From Parapristionchus giblindavisi (lineage: Eukaryota; Nematoda; Chromadorea; Rhabditida; Diplogasteridae), in contig CALSFV010000369.1 in assembly GCA_943737045.1 (NCBI GenBank), positions 186,001 to 250,000 of the forward strand: a stretch of 64,000 bases of DNA. The letters are read 5' to 3'. Shown one piece after another: positions 25,755-36,516 of this stretch. Numbering within the stretch: position 1 is the first letter of the stretch; every line of letters starts with the position of its first letter. The notes beneath the pieces were generated by a model, which saw nothing but the letters and a program-made list of their open reading frames with translations, was not told where the DNA came from and ran no database searches. The position numbers were made by a program, and so were the translations under genes.

Positions 25755-25839
25755 TCCACATTGTTCCTCATACTTTGTGTGTTGGAGATAAATCAGAATA
25801 AGCATAAATATATTTATCGTAACAACGCGATTATAACAT

Positions 25840-27363
25840 TTAACGCTTAGTTCCATCCTCGAAGAAGATTCCTCCGTCGAGAGCACAGTACTTGGGACAG
25901 ATTCCTCTCTCACCAGCGGGTCCTTCCTGTCCGGGGAATCCGGGCTCTCCACGAGCACCATCATTACCGGGAGCTCCAGGAGCTCCAGGCTGTCCTCTAG
26001 CTCCATTCTTTCCGGGACGACCATCATGTCCTGGTTTGCCAGCGGGTCCAACTGGTCCTTTAGATCCGGGCTTTCCGGGTTGTCCTGGAGGACCAGGAAT
26101 GGGGCGTCCGTTGTCGGCATTTTTGCCAGGAGCTCCAGGTCGTCCATCATTTCCATTGTTTCCAGGAGCTCCGTCCTTTCCTCTTTCTCCATCTTCTCCG
26201 TTTTGACCATCGTATCCCTTGAATCCGGGTTGTCCAGATTGTCCGTCGTTTCCAGGAGGTCCAGGTGGTCCGGGGAGTCCGGGAGCTCCAGCGGGACAGG
26301 GCTGGCAGGGAGGAGGAGTGATGGGCTCACAAGGAGTGCGAGGAGGACGTCCAGGATTTCCGTTAGGTCCGGGAGCTCCATGGTGTCCAGGAGTTCCGGG
26401 GTTTCCAGGGGCTCCACGGGGTCCTAAAACATGATATCAGTGTAATTTCGCAGTTATGGTTAATCAACTTAAGCAGCTAGACTGAATTTGTTGACTTACC
26501 GGGAGCTCCAGGGGTGCAACATCCATTACAAGAAGGTTCCTCCCAAGTAGCAACAGGGGCCGTTTCGACTGGAAGATCATATCCAGATTGACGAGCAGTT
26601 CTGTTGCGAGCAGGAAGAGCCTTCATGGAGTTGACATCGGACCAGACATCTTTGGCGAATCCCTTAAAAATTCATTTTCTTTTTTATACATTTTCCATAT
26701 CACTGCCACTTTAATAGAAACCTCGCATAAGGAAAGATAAATAAATAAATAAAATAAAATAAATCATAAATAAATACATACCTTGCATGACTTCAGCTCT
26801 TGAATGGCGTTTGTTCTCAATTGATGTGCGTAGTTGTGCACGAGGGGAAGGGTAACAGCCAGTGAAAGTACTGCCAGAGATGAGAAACAAACAGCGGCAT
26901 AGCCAATGAAGCGATATGCCTATAATGCAATATTCGTTATTACTTTATGCCAAAGTTAGAAACATAAAAATATATTAAAGCCAACGTTACCTCTCTCAAT
27001 GGTCTCTTCATAGCGCATACTATTTCTCTGTTCTCTAACGACGAGAGCGTGGAGCGTTGAAGAGACCATTGAGTGAGGTTACGCTCCCTTTAAAGACACA
27101 CTAATTTTCGTTTCCTCTCTTGCAAAGCTCTCTCGTGGACAAATCAAGCGAAAGAGCGTCACCATAGCGGGGAGTTTCAAATTAGCTCGGGATGTGCCTT
27201 TAAAGGGACCGAAACCTTTGTCAACGGTCTCTTCAACGCTCTATGCTCTCTCGTTGTAAGAGAACAGAGAAATAGTGTGCGCAATGAAGAGGCCATTGAG
27301 AGAGGTTACGCTACCTTTAAAGTTAAAGCATACCTTAATCTTATGGGCGTTCTCAGTGTCCAT
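25840..27363 (-). CDS. Cuticle collagen, 304 aa, 4 exons
   Basis: Exons on minus: 27363-27334, 26919-26782, 26662-26500, 26423-25840 (30, 138, 163 and 584 bp). Starts MDTENAHKIKAYRFIGYAAV, the nematode cuticle-collagen N-terminal domain: a cytosolic tail then a hydrophobic anchor. An RNRTAR site (RxxR, furin-type) lies before the CNGCC cysteine cluster. Gly-X-Y blocks follow, interrupted by a Cys-rich CEPITPPPCQPC segment, and the protein ends with CPKYC and a short non-collagen tail. The three cysteine clusters and about 300 aa length are normal for this family, whose members trimerise, are secreted and cross-linked into cuticle. A CTTATATA box lies at 27413-27420. Intron 1 carries three MITEs. 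The opposite-strand frames here are shadows of Gly-Pro codons. Confidence 0.97.
26976..27093. repeat. Hairpin MITE family 2 copy in collagen intron 1
   Basis: CCAACGTTACCTCTCTCAAT at the left; GTGAGGTTACGCTCCCTTTA at the right. Confidence 0.85.
27092..27202. repeat. Hairpin MITE family 1 copy in collagen intron 1
   Basis: TTAAAGACACACTAATTTTC at the left; AAATTAGCTCGGGATGTGCC at the right. An inverse counterpart sits at 28366-28481 in the other collagen, with the same diverged left arm (GACACACTAATTTTCG). Confidence 0.85.
27203..27320. repeat. Hairpin MITE family 2 copy in collagen intron 1, absent from the paralogue
   Basis: AAAGGGACCGAAACCTTTGT at the left; GAGAGGTTACGCTACCTTTA at the right. 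The plus-strand collagen has no copy between exon 1 and its family-1 MITE, so this one was inserted after the duplication or lost from the other arm. Confidence 0.8.
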
Positions 27364-27412
27364 GATCCAATTGAAACGAAAGGAGCTGGTGAGATGAGCG
27401 AGTGAGAACGAC

Positions 27413-27420
27413 CTTATATA
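27413..27420 (-). promoter_or_regulatory. TATA box of the minus-strand collagen
   Basis: CTTATATA on plus reads TATATAAG on minus, 50 bp upstream of the ATG, inside a block of about 80 bp that is nearly identical to the other collagen's promoter (ACGACCTTATATAGGA). Confidence 0.8.
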
Positions 27421-28266
27421 GGAAGGTTCCAGTGGGGCGGCTTATCTATGTGTACTATAATACAATTCGATTACCTTTATCAAGCACAGGACCATTGGAG
27501 AGGCAATGGTTGCCACTAACCGACTGACCGACTTGGCGTGCTGTGGAACACATACAAGACTGCTTCTATTGAAGGCATGAATATAAATATCGTCAAAACG
27601 AAAGTAAACGACACAAGTAGGGGATTAAATGGGAAAATCTCCTAATTTTCTATACTTTTCAAAAAATTGCTTATATTTCCTCGACCATTTTTCCAAATAC
27701 TATTTTTTGCTAAGAAGTCTACCCTCCATTATTTCCATTGATCTTATGTTGATTTCAAAATCTAACAATAAGACGCGTATCTAATTTTGTTCGTGAGTGC
27801 CCTTCTAATCGTAGGTACAACTCTCATCGAGACAGCCACTTTAACCTAAAATCCACATTTTCGATGATTTTCAATTTCATTGTTTTTTTTTTCTGAATTG
27901 GATTGGTGACGGTGAGTAAAACTCTAATGCCATTTATTGTGAAAATCAACAGAGAAAGTTGTAAAATTGAAAATATATAAACTCTCCTGCAATTCCGTAC
28001 AATCTCCTAATTTTGTCGTTTTCTCTCGTTTTGAAGGTAGTTTCCAATTTGTTCCTTATTCGAAAAAATCGTCGTTCACAGCTTATATTACTTTGACATT
28101 GGTAAGATGTTTTCTCATATTTTCATCGTTGCCTTGCAATTGTTGTGTTGCTATAGATCTTGTACTCTGTTCAACAAATGTCCTCTAATCGAAATTTTGC
28201 CCTGAACGTTGTTACACTTAATTACTTTCCCTTTCAATGCCGCCTCAGTGGTAGTTGGAACCGTCC

Positions 28267-28274
28267 TATATAAG
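28267..28274 (+). promoter_or_regulatory. TATA box of the plus-strand collagen
   Basis: TATATAAG 50 bp upstream of the ATG, followed by GTCGTTCTCACTC, shared with the divergent paralogue. Confidence 0.8.
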
Positions 28275-28323
28275 GTCGTTCTCACTCCCTAATCTCACCA
28301 GTTCCTTTCGTTTCAATTGGATC

Positions 28324-29864
28324 ATGGACACTGAGAACGCCCATAAGATTAAGGTACGGTTTAATTTTAAAACCACACCCCGATCTAATTTGAAACTCCC
28401 CGCTATGGTGACGCTCTTTCGCTAGATTTGTCCACGAGAGAGCTTTGCCAGAGAGGAAACGAAAATTAGTGTGTCTTTAAAGGGAGCGTAACCTCACTCA
28501 ATGGTCTCTTCAACGCTCCACGCTCTCGCTGGTAATGATCTCTTGTAGACAAAGAAAGCGAGAGTGTATTGGCGGAGCGGAGAGTGCCAAAATATCTCGG
28601 ATGTACCTTTATCTTGCATCTTTTCATTGATTTCTTTACATCCAATAAATAACTACATTCGATTATAGGCATATCGCTTCATTGGCTATGCCGCTGTTTG
28701 TTTCTCGTCCCTCGCAGTAATTTCACTGGCTGTTACCCTTCCCCTTGTGCACAACTATGCACATCAATTGAGAACAAACGCCCTACACGAGCTCAAGTCA
28801 TGCAAGGTATTTATTTATTCATGAATTATTTTATTTATTTATTTATTTATCTTTCCCTTAGAGAGTTATGTTTGATTTCCATTAAAATTCTTGATCAAGG
28901 ATAGGAAAGCAACTGATCGATAAAAGAAGTACACAAAGAAAAATCCCTACCAATGTGCCCTTAGGCATTCCTCAGTCATATATAAGGGGGTAATTCTCTA
29001 ATGAAAAAGGATTATACTGTGATTTTAAAGTGTATTTTCAAGGGTTTCGCCAAAGATGTTTGGTCCGATGTCAACTCCATGAAGGCTCTTCCTGCTCGCA
29101 ACAGAACTGCTCGTCAATCTGGATATGATCTTCCAGTCGAAACGGCCCCTGTTGCTACTTGGGAGGAACCTTCTTGTAATGGATGTTGCACCCCTGGAGC
29201 TCCCGGTAAGTCAACAAATTCAGTCTGGACTCCAAATTTGATTTACCATCGCTGCGAAATTTAAATGATATCTTGTTTAGGACCCCGTGGAGCCCCTGGA
29301 AACCCCGGAACTCCTGGACATCATGGAGCTCCCGGACCTAACGGAAACCCCGGACGTCCTCCTCGCACTCCTTGCGAGCCCATCACTCCTCCACCCTGTC
29401 AGCCCTGTCCCGCTGGAGCTCCCGGACTCCCCGGACCTCCTGGACCTCCCGGAAACGACGGACAACCTGGACAACCCGGATTCAAGGGATACGATGGTCA
29501 AAACGGAGAAGATGGAGAAAGAGGAAAGGACGGAGCTCCTGGAAACAACGGAAATGATGGACGACCTGGAGCTCCTGGCAAAAATGCCGACAACGGACGC
29601 CCCATTCCTGGTCCTCCAGGACATCCTGGAAAGCCCGGATCTAAAGGACCAGTTGGACCCGCTGGCAAGCCAGGACATGATGGTCGTCCTGGAAAGAATG
29701 GAGCTAGAGGCCAGCCTGGAGCTCCTGGAGCTCCCGGTAACGATGGAGCTCGTGGTCAGCCCGGATTCCCCGGACAGGAAGGACCCGCTGGTGAGAGAGG
29801 AATCTGTCCCAAGTACTGTGCTCTCGACGGAGGAATCTTCTTTGAAGATGGAACTAAGCGTTAA
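28324..29864 (+). CDS. Cuticle collagen, 304 aa, 4 exons
   Basis: Exons 28324-28353, 28669-28806, 29043-29205, 29281-29864: exactly the same four exon lengths as the divergent copy at 25840-27363. The protein has the same MDTENAHKIK start, hydrophobic anchor, RNRTAR cleavage site, CNGCC cluster, Gly-X-Y blocks around a CEPITPPPCQPC break, and CPKYC tail. Differences are few (for example LAVISLAV for LAVLSLAV; NALHELKSCK for NAIQELKSCK), so the pair is a recent duplication or is homogenised by gene conversion. Intron 1 holds two family-1 MITEs and part of a family-2 MITE. Cuticle collagens of this type are secreted by the hypodermis; no gene name is assigned because they form a large family. 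Confidence 0.97.
28366..28481. repeat. Hairpin MITE family 1 copy in collagen intron 1
   Basis: ACCACACCCCGATCTAATTT at the left; CGAAAATTAGTGTGTCTTTA at the right. Inverse counterpart of 27092-27202. Confidence 0.85.
28476..28612. repeat. Family-2 MITE truncated and joined to a family-1 MITE half
   Basis: TTAAAGGGAGCGTAACCTCA and GTCTCTTCAACGCTCCACGC are family 2. After about 28526 the sequence becomes family 1 (TGTAGACAAAGAAAGCGAGA, then GCGGAGCGGAGAGT). A recombinant across the shared CTCTC core is likely. Confidence 0.75.
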
Positions 29865-30219
29865 ATGTTATAATCGAGTTGTTACGATAAATATATTTGT
29901 GCTTATTCAGTCTTGTGTATCTCCAACACACAAAGTATGAGGAACAAAGTAGATCATGTTTGATTATTATATCATGATAATTACAAGAGTCTACATATCA
30001 AAAATTATATTATGTCATGATATTCTTTTGTTATTTCGATTTGTTCAAGCTGTGAATGAAGATGAATGCATGAATTGTAATGAAGAGGTTGTCTAGGGTT
30101 CCACTATCATATACTCTTTTTTTTAATTATAAAATGTGTAAGGGCCTTCAAATAGTGTCCTCAAGCGACCTCGAAAGGATCCACTTTTTTAAAGAGTTTA
30201 TACATCATTCAATCACCTT

Positions 30220-32516
30220 GGGGGCATGACAGAAGCGCAACGTCAAAAGCGCAACTGCCACTTTTCGACAAAAGCGCAAACATGAAAATCGCAAACGACA
30301 AAAGCGCAACGGGGCATATCTCGGTTGGGGATGACCGTACGGACCTCTGGATGGGTTTACCCGAATCCACTCGGTCTACACTATTATGGTACAAGTTGAT
30401 CTTTGATCTCTGACAGCGAAACGACAAAAGCGCAACGGGGCATATCTCAGTCGGGGATGACCGTACGGACCTCTGGATGGGTTTACCCGAACCCACTCGG
30501 TCTACATTTTTGTGGTACAAGTTGATCTTTGATCTATCACACAGAAACGACAAAAGCGCAACGGGGCATATCTCGGTCGGGGATGACCGTACAGACCTCT
30601 GGATGGGTTTACCCGAACCCACTCGGTCTACACTATTATGGAACAAGTTGATCTTTGATCTCTGACAGCGAAACGACAAAAGCGCAACGGGGCATATCTC
30701 GGTTGGGGATGACCGTACGGACCTCTGGATGGGTTTACCCGAATCCACTCGGTCTACACTATTATGGTACAAGTTGATCTTTGATCTCTGACAGCGAAAC
30801 GACAAAAGCGCAACGGGTCATATCTCGGTCGGGTATGACCGTACAGACTTCAGACTTTGTATATTCGAGCTCTCTCTATCTGGGTAATCATTGTACCAGT
30901 TGTCCTTTTATCTCTCACACAGAAACGATAAATGCGCAACGGACCATATCTCGGCCGTAGATTAAATACAACGCTCTACCGTACCTGTGTCAGATTTGGG
31001 TACAACTGATGATTCCTTTTTTTTCGAGTTCAAATTTCGAATCCGTTTATTGATAGAAAGCCCCAGAAATGGAGACAATTTTTTTAAACGATTATCCCCG
31101 ATCGAAATTTGAGCGATCTTGCGAGAGATTCGACTAAAAAATCATTTGAAAAGTCGTTTCAATTCACCCGATGGTGCTAAAATTATCTACCTATGCCCGA
31201 CTTTTCATGACCATGTCCATAATTTTCAAGATTGAATTTCTCTCAAAGGCGAAAGTGCATTATGCAACCTTAACAGATCGGACCGGAAGGGCTTCAGTAT
31301 CACGTTGAAAAAATTTCAGCCAATTTGCGCATCGACTTTCGAGAAAATCAACTTTCAATGTAGCCATTTTGCCGTTGAAGTGGAGGCAAGAGGCGAGAGA
31401 GTTTTGTGGTGTCAGAGAGCATTGAGGCGGGTGAGGAAAAATAGCGCAAAAATAATTCCTGTCTGATTTGTGTAGGTCGCCTAATATCCTTTTGCCTATG
31501 AGAGAAATTCCATTTTTAAAATTATCAACATTTTTAAAGAACAAAATGAATTGCACAGGCGTGATCGCCATAAAATTCTGCTTCTTGGGGCATAGTTTGA
31601 TAATTTTAGCACCATCTGTTGAGGAGAAACAACTTTTCAAAGGGAAAAACACAATTTCAACGAGGCTGCGTCTGACCTCAACGCTGGCGGCTCTAAGTGC
31701 AGAATACACAATGCCATCGTAAACAGCACCCTCGAGAGCCCTGATCCCCCAAAAAAATATTTTTGTGCAGCTGGGGTCTGGCTATGATTTTCTCCAAAGC
31801 GCTCTCATATGGCCCCTTGCGCTTTTGTCGTTTCTGTGTGATAGATCAAAGATCAACTTGTACCACAAAAGTGTAGACCGAGTGGGTTGGGATAAACCCA
31901 TCCAGAGGTCCGAACGGTCATCCCCGACCGAGATATGCCCCGTTGCGCTTTTGTCGTTTCGCTGTCAGAGATCAAAGATCAACTTGTACCACAAAAGTGT
32001 AGACCGAGTGGGTTCGGATAAACCCATCCAGAGGTCCGAACGGTCATCCCCGACCGAGATATGCCCCGTTGCGCTTTTGTCGTTTCGCTGTCAGAGATCA
32101 AAGATCAACTTGTACCACAAAAGTGTAGACCGAGTGGGTTCGGGTAAACCCATCCAGAGGTCCGAACGGTCATCCCCGACCGAGATATGCCCCGTTGCGC
32201 TTTTGTCGTTTCGTTGTCAGAGATCAAAGATCAACTTGTACCACAAAAGTGTAGACCGAGTGGGTTCGGGTAAACCCATCCAGAGGTCCGAACGGTCATC
32301 CCCGACCGAGATATGCCCCGTTGCGCTTTTGTCGTTTCGCTGTCAGAGATCAAAGATCAACTTGTACCATAATAGTGTAGACCGAGTGGGTTCGGGTAAA
32401 CCCATCCAGAGGTCCGAACGGTCATCCCCGACCGAGATATGCCCCGTTGCGCTTTTGTCGTTTGCGCTCAAGGAAGTACTGTTGCGCATTTGTTGTTGCG
32501 CTTCTGTCATGCCCCC
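30220..32516. mobile_element. Fold-back transposon with 126-bp tandem-repeat arms and 8-bp target duplication (element FB-B)
   Basis: Termini GGGGGCATGACAGAAGCGCA and its exact inverse GTCATGCCCCC at the right. The flanks carry a perfect 8-bp duplication ATCACCTT (30212-30219 and 32517-32524). The left arm has about 4-5 copies and the right arm about 5 copies, inverted, of a 126-bp unit including GACAAAAGCGCAACGGGGCA, ACCTCTGGATGGGTTTACCC and GTTGATCTTTGATCT. The middle 0.9 kb (30.9-31.8 kb) has no transposase. Because 126 is divisible by 3, frames stay open through the repeats (198 aa minus, 308 aa plus); these are not judged real genes. The G-run termini and 8-bp duplication match element FB-A. 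Confidence 0.88.
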
Positions 32517-32857
32517 ATCACCTTACCTGAATACGCTGTCACGTAAACACGTGTTACATTTTTCAAGCACTCTCCCAAATATTGTTATACAGAAGTCCCA
32601 AGCGGAAAAATCCATAACATTACTGTATGTGGTTACGGTAGCCCATTTTTGCAACTTCTTGCAAGTTGTTAAAAATATGTATTTCTGGTAATTATGTAGA
32701 AAATATTGTAATAGGAATGTTTCTAACAAGTTATACAATATGTAGTGTTCATTTTTTATCGCATCTTGTACGGAAGAAAAAAAAGAGGATCTCGAAGAAC
32801 ACGAAAATATCTTCTTATAACATCTCGACAAACATTTAAAATAAAAATGAGATCTGT

Positions 32858-34576
32858 TCAAGAGGAATTCTTCGCGAGACTAGCAAAGTACTTGACATTG
32901 TTTACTGAATCCATCGCCATTATCGTAGGAACGACCTGCAATAAATCATTAAATTCAATATTGATTCATTATTGATTTAGTCCAGAGGGTCCCATCCGTG
33001 CTCCTCCCCATCAGATTGGTGGATTTCTCATAAGAAAAACACTGATAATTCTAGGGCATTTAGGGAATTTTGTTGTGTACGACTTACCTGATCAATAATC
33101 ATATGAGGAATGAATCCTTTGAGATCGACGAGCATGAAGACGTCGATGAGCGTTTTCTTGACGTCATCGTGATGGGGAAGGAATCGGGCACCGGCTAGAT
33201 GAAGATTAGCTCTGAACACAACACATTTTATAATTAAAAAAAAATTTTTTTTATTATTTATTTAATTATTTATTGATTATGACTATTTATTTAATCTCAT
33301 CTTTCAATGGTTGTTACTTCATAGCACAAAGAATAGCCCATTCATCCTCACATTTTTGTTGTTCATTTTTACATTCCTCGCTTATAAATATAAATAACAC
33401 CGTAAAGATCTACCTGACTTTACCGTCCACTTCTGGAAGCTCATCTATGTCAACCGAACGTGAGGCCATAATGTAACCTTAATTATTACATAACATAATG
33501 ATTAATTTGCGTTTTCCCACCTTTGCCAACAGGACGATAGATCCTAGCCGAAACGAAGTCTCGCCCGGTCACAATAAGAACGTCATTGTTGCCATACTAA
33601 ATATGTTTTCTTGGTTTAATCAATCATTCAATTTATTGATTTGATTGATTTTGCTAGGTTTATTTTCATGCATATTTTCTTTCAACTGTATTTGTTAATG
33701 TTTTTAAAAGTAATTGTGATATTACAGTTATAACATCGGCGTGATCCGAGAGTTTCCGGAAGATCTCGGCATATTTGATATTCGTATTCCATTTTGTCAG
33801 TTTGTCCACACCCTTAAATTTAAAAAAAATGAAAAATTTTAGAAAATCCCAAGCTGACCGTCCATGTTTCATTCATTACATCATCGACATTTCCTTCGAG
33901 CGTTCCCTGGAAGAATCAATATCATTTTTATAATTAGTCGAATTTTTTTAAATAAAAAAATATTTTAAAAATCTTACCGAAAACGAAACCATCTTCCCTT
34001 TCGGCGTGCTGATACCGTAAACTGGACCGTATTCCGTATCTCTTTCCTAAGACGATAATAATGTATTTTACTGTGCACAGGGTCATCGGTACCTTTTTCC
34101 ATTCGGATTTCGTTTCAAATTCGGGATCGTTAAAGATTGTTTCGACTTCATCAAAGGCTTCTGCTGCAGCTTTCAGAGCACTCGAATACTGAAATAAACA
34201 AGTACATCCTAAAATCGCGCCCAGAGCTAAATTGAAACTCTCCGCTCTTGCAAGGCTCTCTCGCTTTCTTCGTCTAACAATAAGAGAGAGTGTTCGGATC
34301 ACGATGACGTCATTTACCTTTTCATCTTCAGCTTTGAGAGTATCTTCTATTCCATGCAACGACACTGTTGTCTCGGTTGAAGCTGAACCAAGCAAATTAT
34401 CGTCGATTATGGAAAAATGTGATTTTTTTCAATTTCTATAACAATTTTGGACACATAAAAAAATTTTCATTTTTACTGTACATACAATATTTAAAATTTT
34501 AAATGATAATATAAACACCTTGTTCTATAATGAGGAATATAAGAAAAAGAAGAACTAAAACCGGCGAAGTCATCAT
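32858..34576 (-). CDS. Secreted START-domain lipid-binding protein A, 254 aa, 10 exons
   Basis: Exons on minus: 34576-34519, 34382-34318, 34188-34093, 34046-33978, 33906-33859, 33812-33726, 33596-33521, 33477-33414, 33211-33088, 32935-32858; all phases agree. Exon 1 (MMTSPVLVLLFLIFLIIEQ) is a signal peptide. The rest follows the START helix-grip fold: KAAAEAFDEV helix, W..N..Y.EIF with DVIT, DVLIVTGRDFVSAR, GYIMASRSVD, then the typical end FMLVDLKGFIPHMIIDQV and a C-terminal helix. START domains bind sterols or phospholipids in a tunnel. With a signal peptide and no other domain, it should act in the secretory route or outside the cell. It is the most diverged of the three copies here. A TTTATATA box lies at 34677-34685. 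Intron 2 contains half of a family-1 MITE. Confidence 0.88.
34204..34292. repeat. Hairpin MITE family 1, half copy, in START A intron 2
   Basis: GAGCTAAATTGAAACTCTCC and CTCTCTCGCTTTCTTCGTCT are present; the right arm stops after AAGAGAGAGTGTTCGG. Confidence 0.7.
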
Positions 34577-34676
34577 GACTATAGAGCACAGTATCTGGAG
34601 TACTGTATACTATAGAGTACTGTATCTGGATACAGTAGTAGTTTTTGAGCAACTGATCATTTCAAATTCGTAATCA

Positions 34677-34685
34677 CTTTATATA
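34677..34685 (-). promoter_or_regulatory. TATA box of START A
   Basis: CTTTATATA on plus reads TATATAAAG on minus, about 100 bp upstream of the ATG. Confidence 0.6.
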
Positions 34686-35326
34686 GGTGCTCCACCAATT
34701 GCTTACAGCCGCTTAATTGGCTAATATTAATTTGATTATTATTCATTTTATGTGTATTTTGTGATGTGTGTTCCATTGCAGACAGGAACTCCATTTTGCG
34801 GGATAAAAATAGAATTTCTCCAATCAAAAATGTCACTTTTATGGCCTAAAGCATCTAAGAGGGGTCATAAATATGTTTACTGCTGCCTTTTTTGTATAAT
34901 GACGTTTCTCAAATATTGTAAGTAAGAGTGAGACACTATCCATTATGTCGGAGAATCATGAACCGAACCGATTAATATTAATGTGCGCATATCAATTACA
35001 ACTGGTCTAGCATTGGTCTCCAAAAGGACATCGAGTACCTTGAATAACGGGATTGAATAGCACCTTTACATTCAGTTTCTCAACTGCAGAATTCGAAATT
35101 AAATCTACAACATTAGCGTTTTCCATCTGATCCTCGAGCTACGAATCTTATCTTTGATCTTTGAAGGAGCCACGATTCCTGCTACGATCGTCAGAGACCT
35201 TTATTAATTATATTTAGATTTCGGTATATTATAACCGGACAATGCCAGTATTGTCAGTGATGCGGTGTGATAGGAGTAACTCGGAGGAGTTGTGTATTGG
35301 GTGGGAGAAGCGGCGAGAAGAAAACT

Positions 35327-35832
35327 GACAAGGGAATCCTTTCAGCTCGCGGAAAGCAATCAAGATGAAAATTTGCAGAATCATTGTTGAAGGCGATAGA
35401 AAATGATATGTGAAGTCGAAAAATGCAGCAGGGCAATACCCTAGCCGCAGCATCTATCCAAACTTGGTCAAACTTAGTGCGCATTCGCCGCATTCTGAAG
35501 CAATGATTGAAACCTTATTGGTGGCGCAGTTCCTTCGTACAACAGCTTTGATGTTATCTTTTGGGAATCTTTTTGTCTGTAATGTATGAGATACTTTCCA
35601 ATGCATTCACCAATCAAATTGATACCATTCTTCAGAGATAGGGACAATAAATTCAAATTATTGGCGGCGAATGCGCACCAAGTTTTGACCAAGTTTGGAT
35701 GGATGCTGCGGCTCGGGTATTGCCCTGCTGCATTTTCCGACTTCGCATATCATTTTCTATTGCTTTCAACAATGCCTGTGCAAATTTTCATCGGGATTGC
35801 TTTCCGCGAGCTGAAAGGATTCCCTTGTGAGC
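35327..35832. repeat. Inverted repeat, arms about 170 bp
   Basis: AAGGGAATCCTTTCAGCTCG pairs with CGAGCTGAAAGGATTCCCTT. The arms reach TTGGTCAAACTTAGTGCGCA / TGCGCACCAAGTTTTGACCAA. The centre is about 165 bp. Confidence 0.88.
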
Positions 35833-36062
35833 TGGGCCAAGAGGATAAGGAATATGGATGATAATCGATGGACAAGGAGACTAACAGTTTGTATACCGTA
35901 CGATCGATGCTCAACAGAGGACAAGTAAGACCGCTGGAAGAGAATGAGACAAGATGAGAGCTTAACTTATGAAGAATGAGCAACCTAAAGCCTGATCAGC
36001 GCAACTATGCGACCACTGATAAATTATGGTATGTTATGTTATGTTTTTTTAAAGACTCTGCT

Positions 36063-36300
36063 GTATATTCGTGATTACTGTAGAGCACAGTCTAGAATGC
36101 AGTACCAGGAAGTCTATTTCTGCAGTTTTTATCTATCACCGAAGTAGAATTGATATCCATCAGGAAACCGATAAATATTAATGTATTTTCATTCGAGTTA
36201 CCTCTAACGATAGATAAAACCCATAGAAATGGAATTAATTTCCTGGTACTGCAGTCTGGATTGTCGGTTTCTATGTTCTACAGTAATCTTGAATATACAT
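36063..36300. repeat. Inverted repeat, about 80-bp arms
   Basis: GATTACTGTAGAGCACAGTC ... GTACCAGGAA pairs with TTCCTGGTACTGCAG ... GTTCTACAGTAATC. Confidence 0.75.
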
Positions 36301-36516
36301 AGGTAAAAGGTAAAGGTACAACCCGTTATTCAAGGCACACGAAGTCCTGCGGGTGATCACTGCTAGGCAAGTGATAATTCAACGCCATTATTCTCTTTCA
36401 TATTGCCAATAATATGTTTATTAATATAAATTTAATGGAATAAATGCATAAATGGTTTATCGAACAAGCATATTAATAGTAATAATTATGTTATTCTGCA
36501 TCCGAGAGTCCAGTGG

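Larger units (their letters stand above)
25755..29945. repeat. Inverted duplication (palindrome) carrying the two collagen genes
   Basis: Exons, promoters and 3' flanks of the two collagen genes are inverse copies. The symmetry continues into the intergenic DNA (GTCAAAACGAAAGTAAACGAC near 27595 against GTCGTTTTCTCTCGTTTTGA near 28014) and past the stop codons (ATAAATATATTT, then CTCCAACACACAAAGTATGA). The centre is near 27.82 kb. Intron DNA is more diverged and differs by MITE insertions. Confidence 0.85.
34577..36516. other. Spacer between START A and B: two fold-back repeats
   Basis: Contains the START A promoter, a short tandem block (GTACTGTA..CTATAGAG near 34585-34640), an inverted repeat at 35327-35832 and another at 36063-36300. 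No exon recognised. Confidence 0.6.

Noticed and set aside
25719..26434. Long frames overlapping the minus collagen on other frames and strands
   Set aside because: Shadows of GC-rich Gly-X-Y codons; the spliced collagen frame explains the region.
30209..32691. Repeat-protein frames of 198 and 308 aa
   Set aside because: They follow from a stop-free 126-bp tandem repeat inside a transposon; no signal peptide, domain or splice structure.
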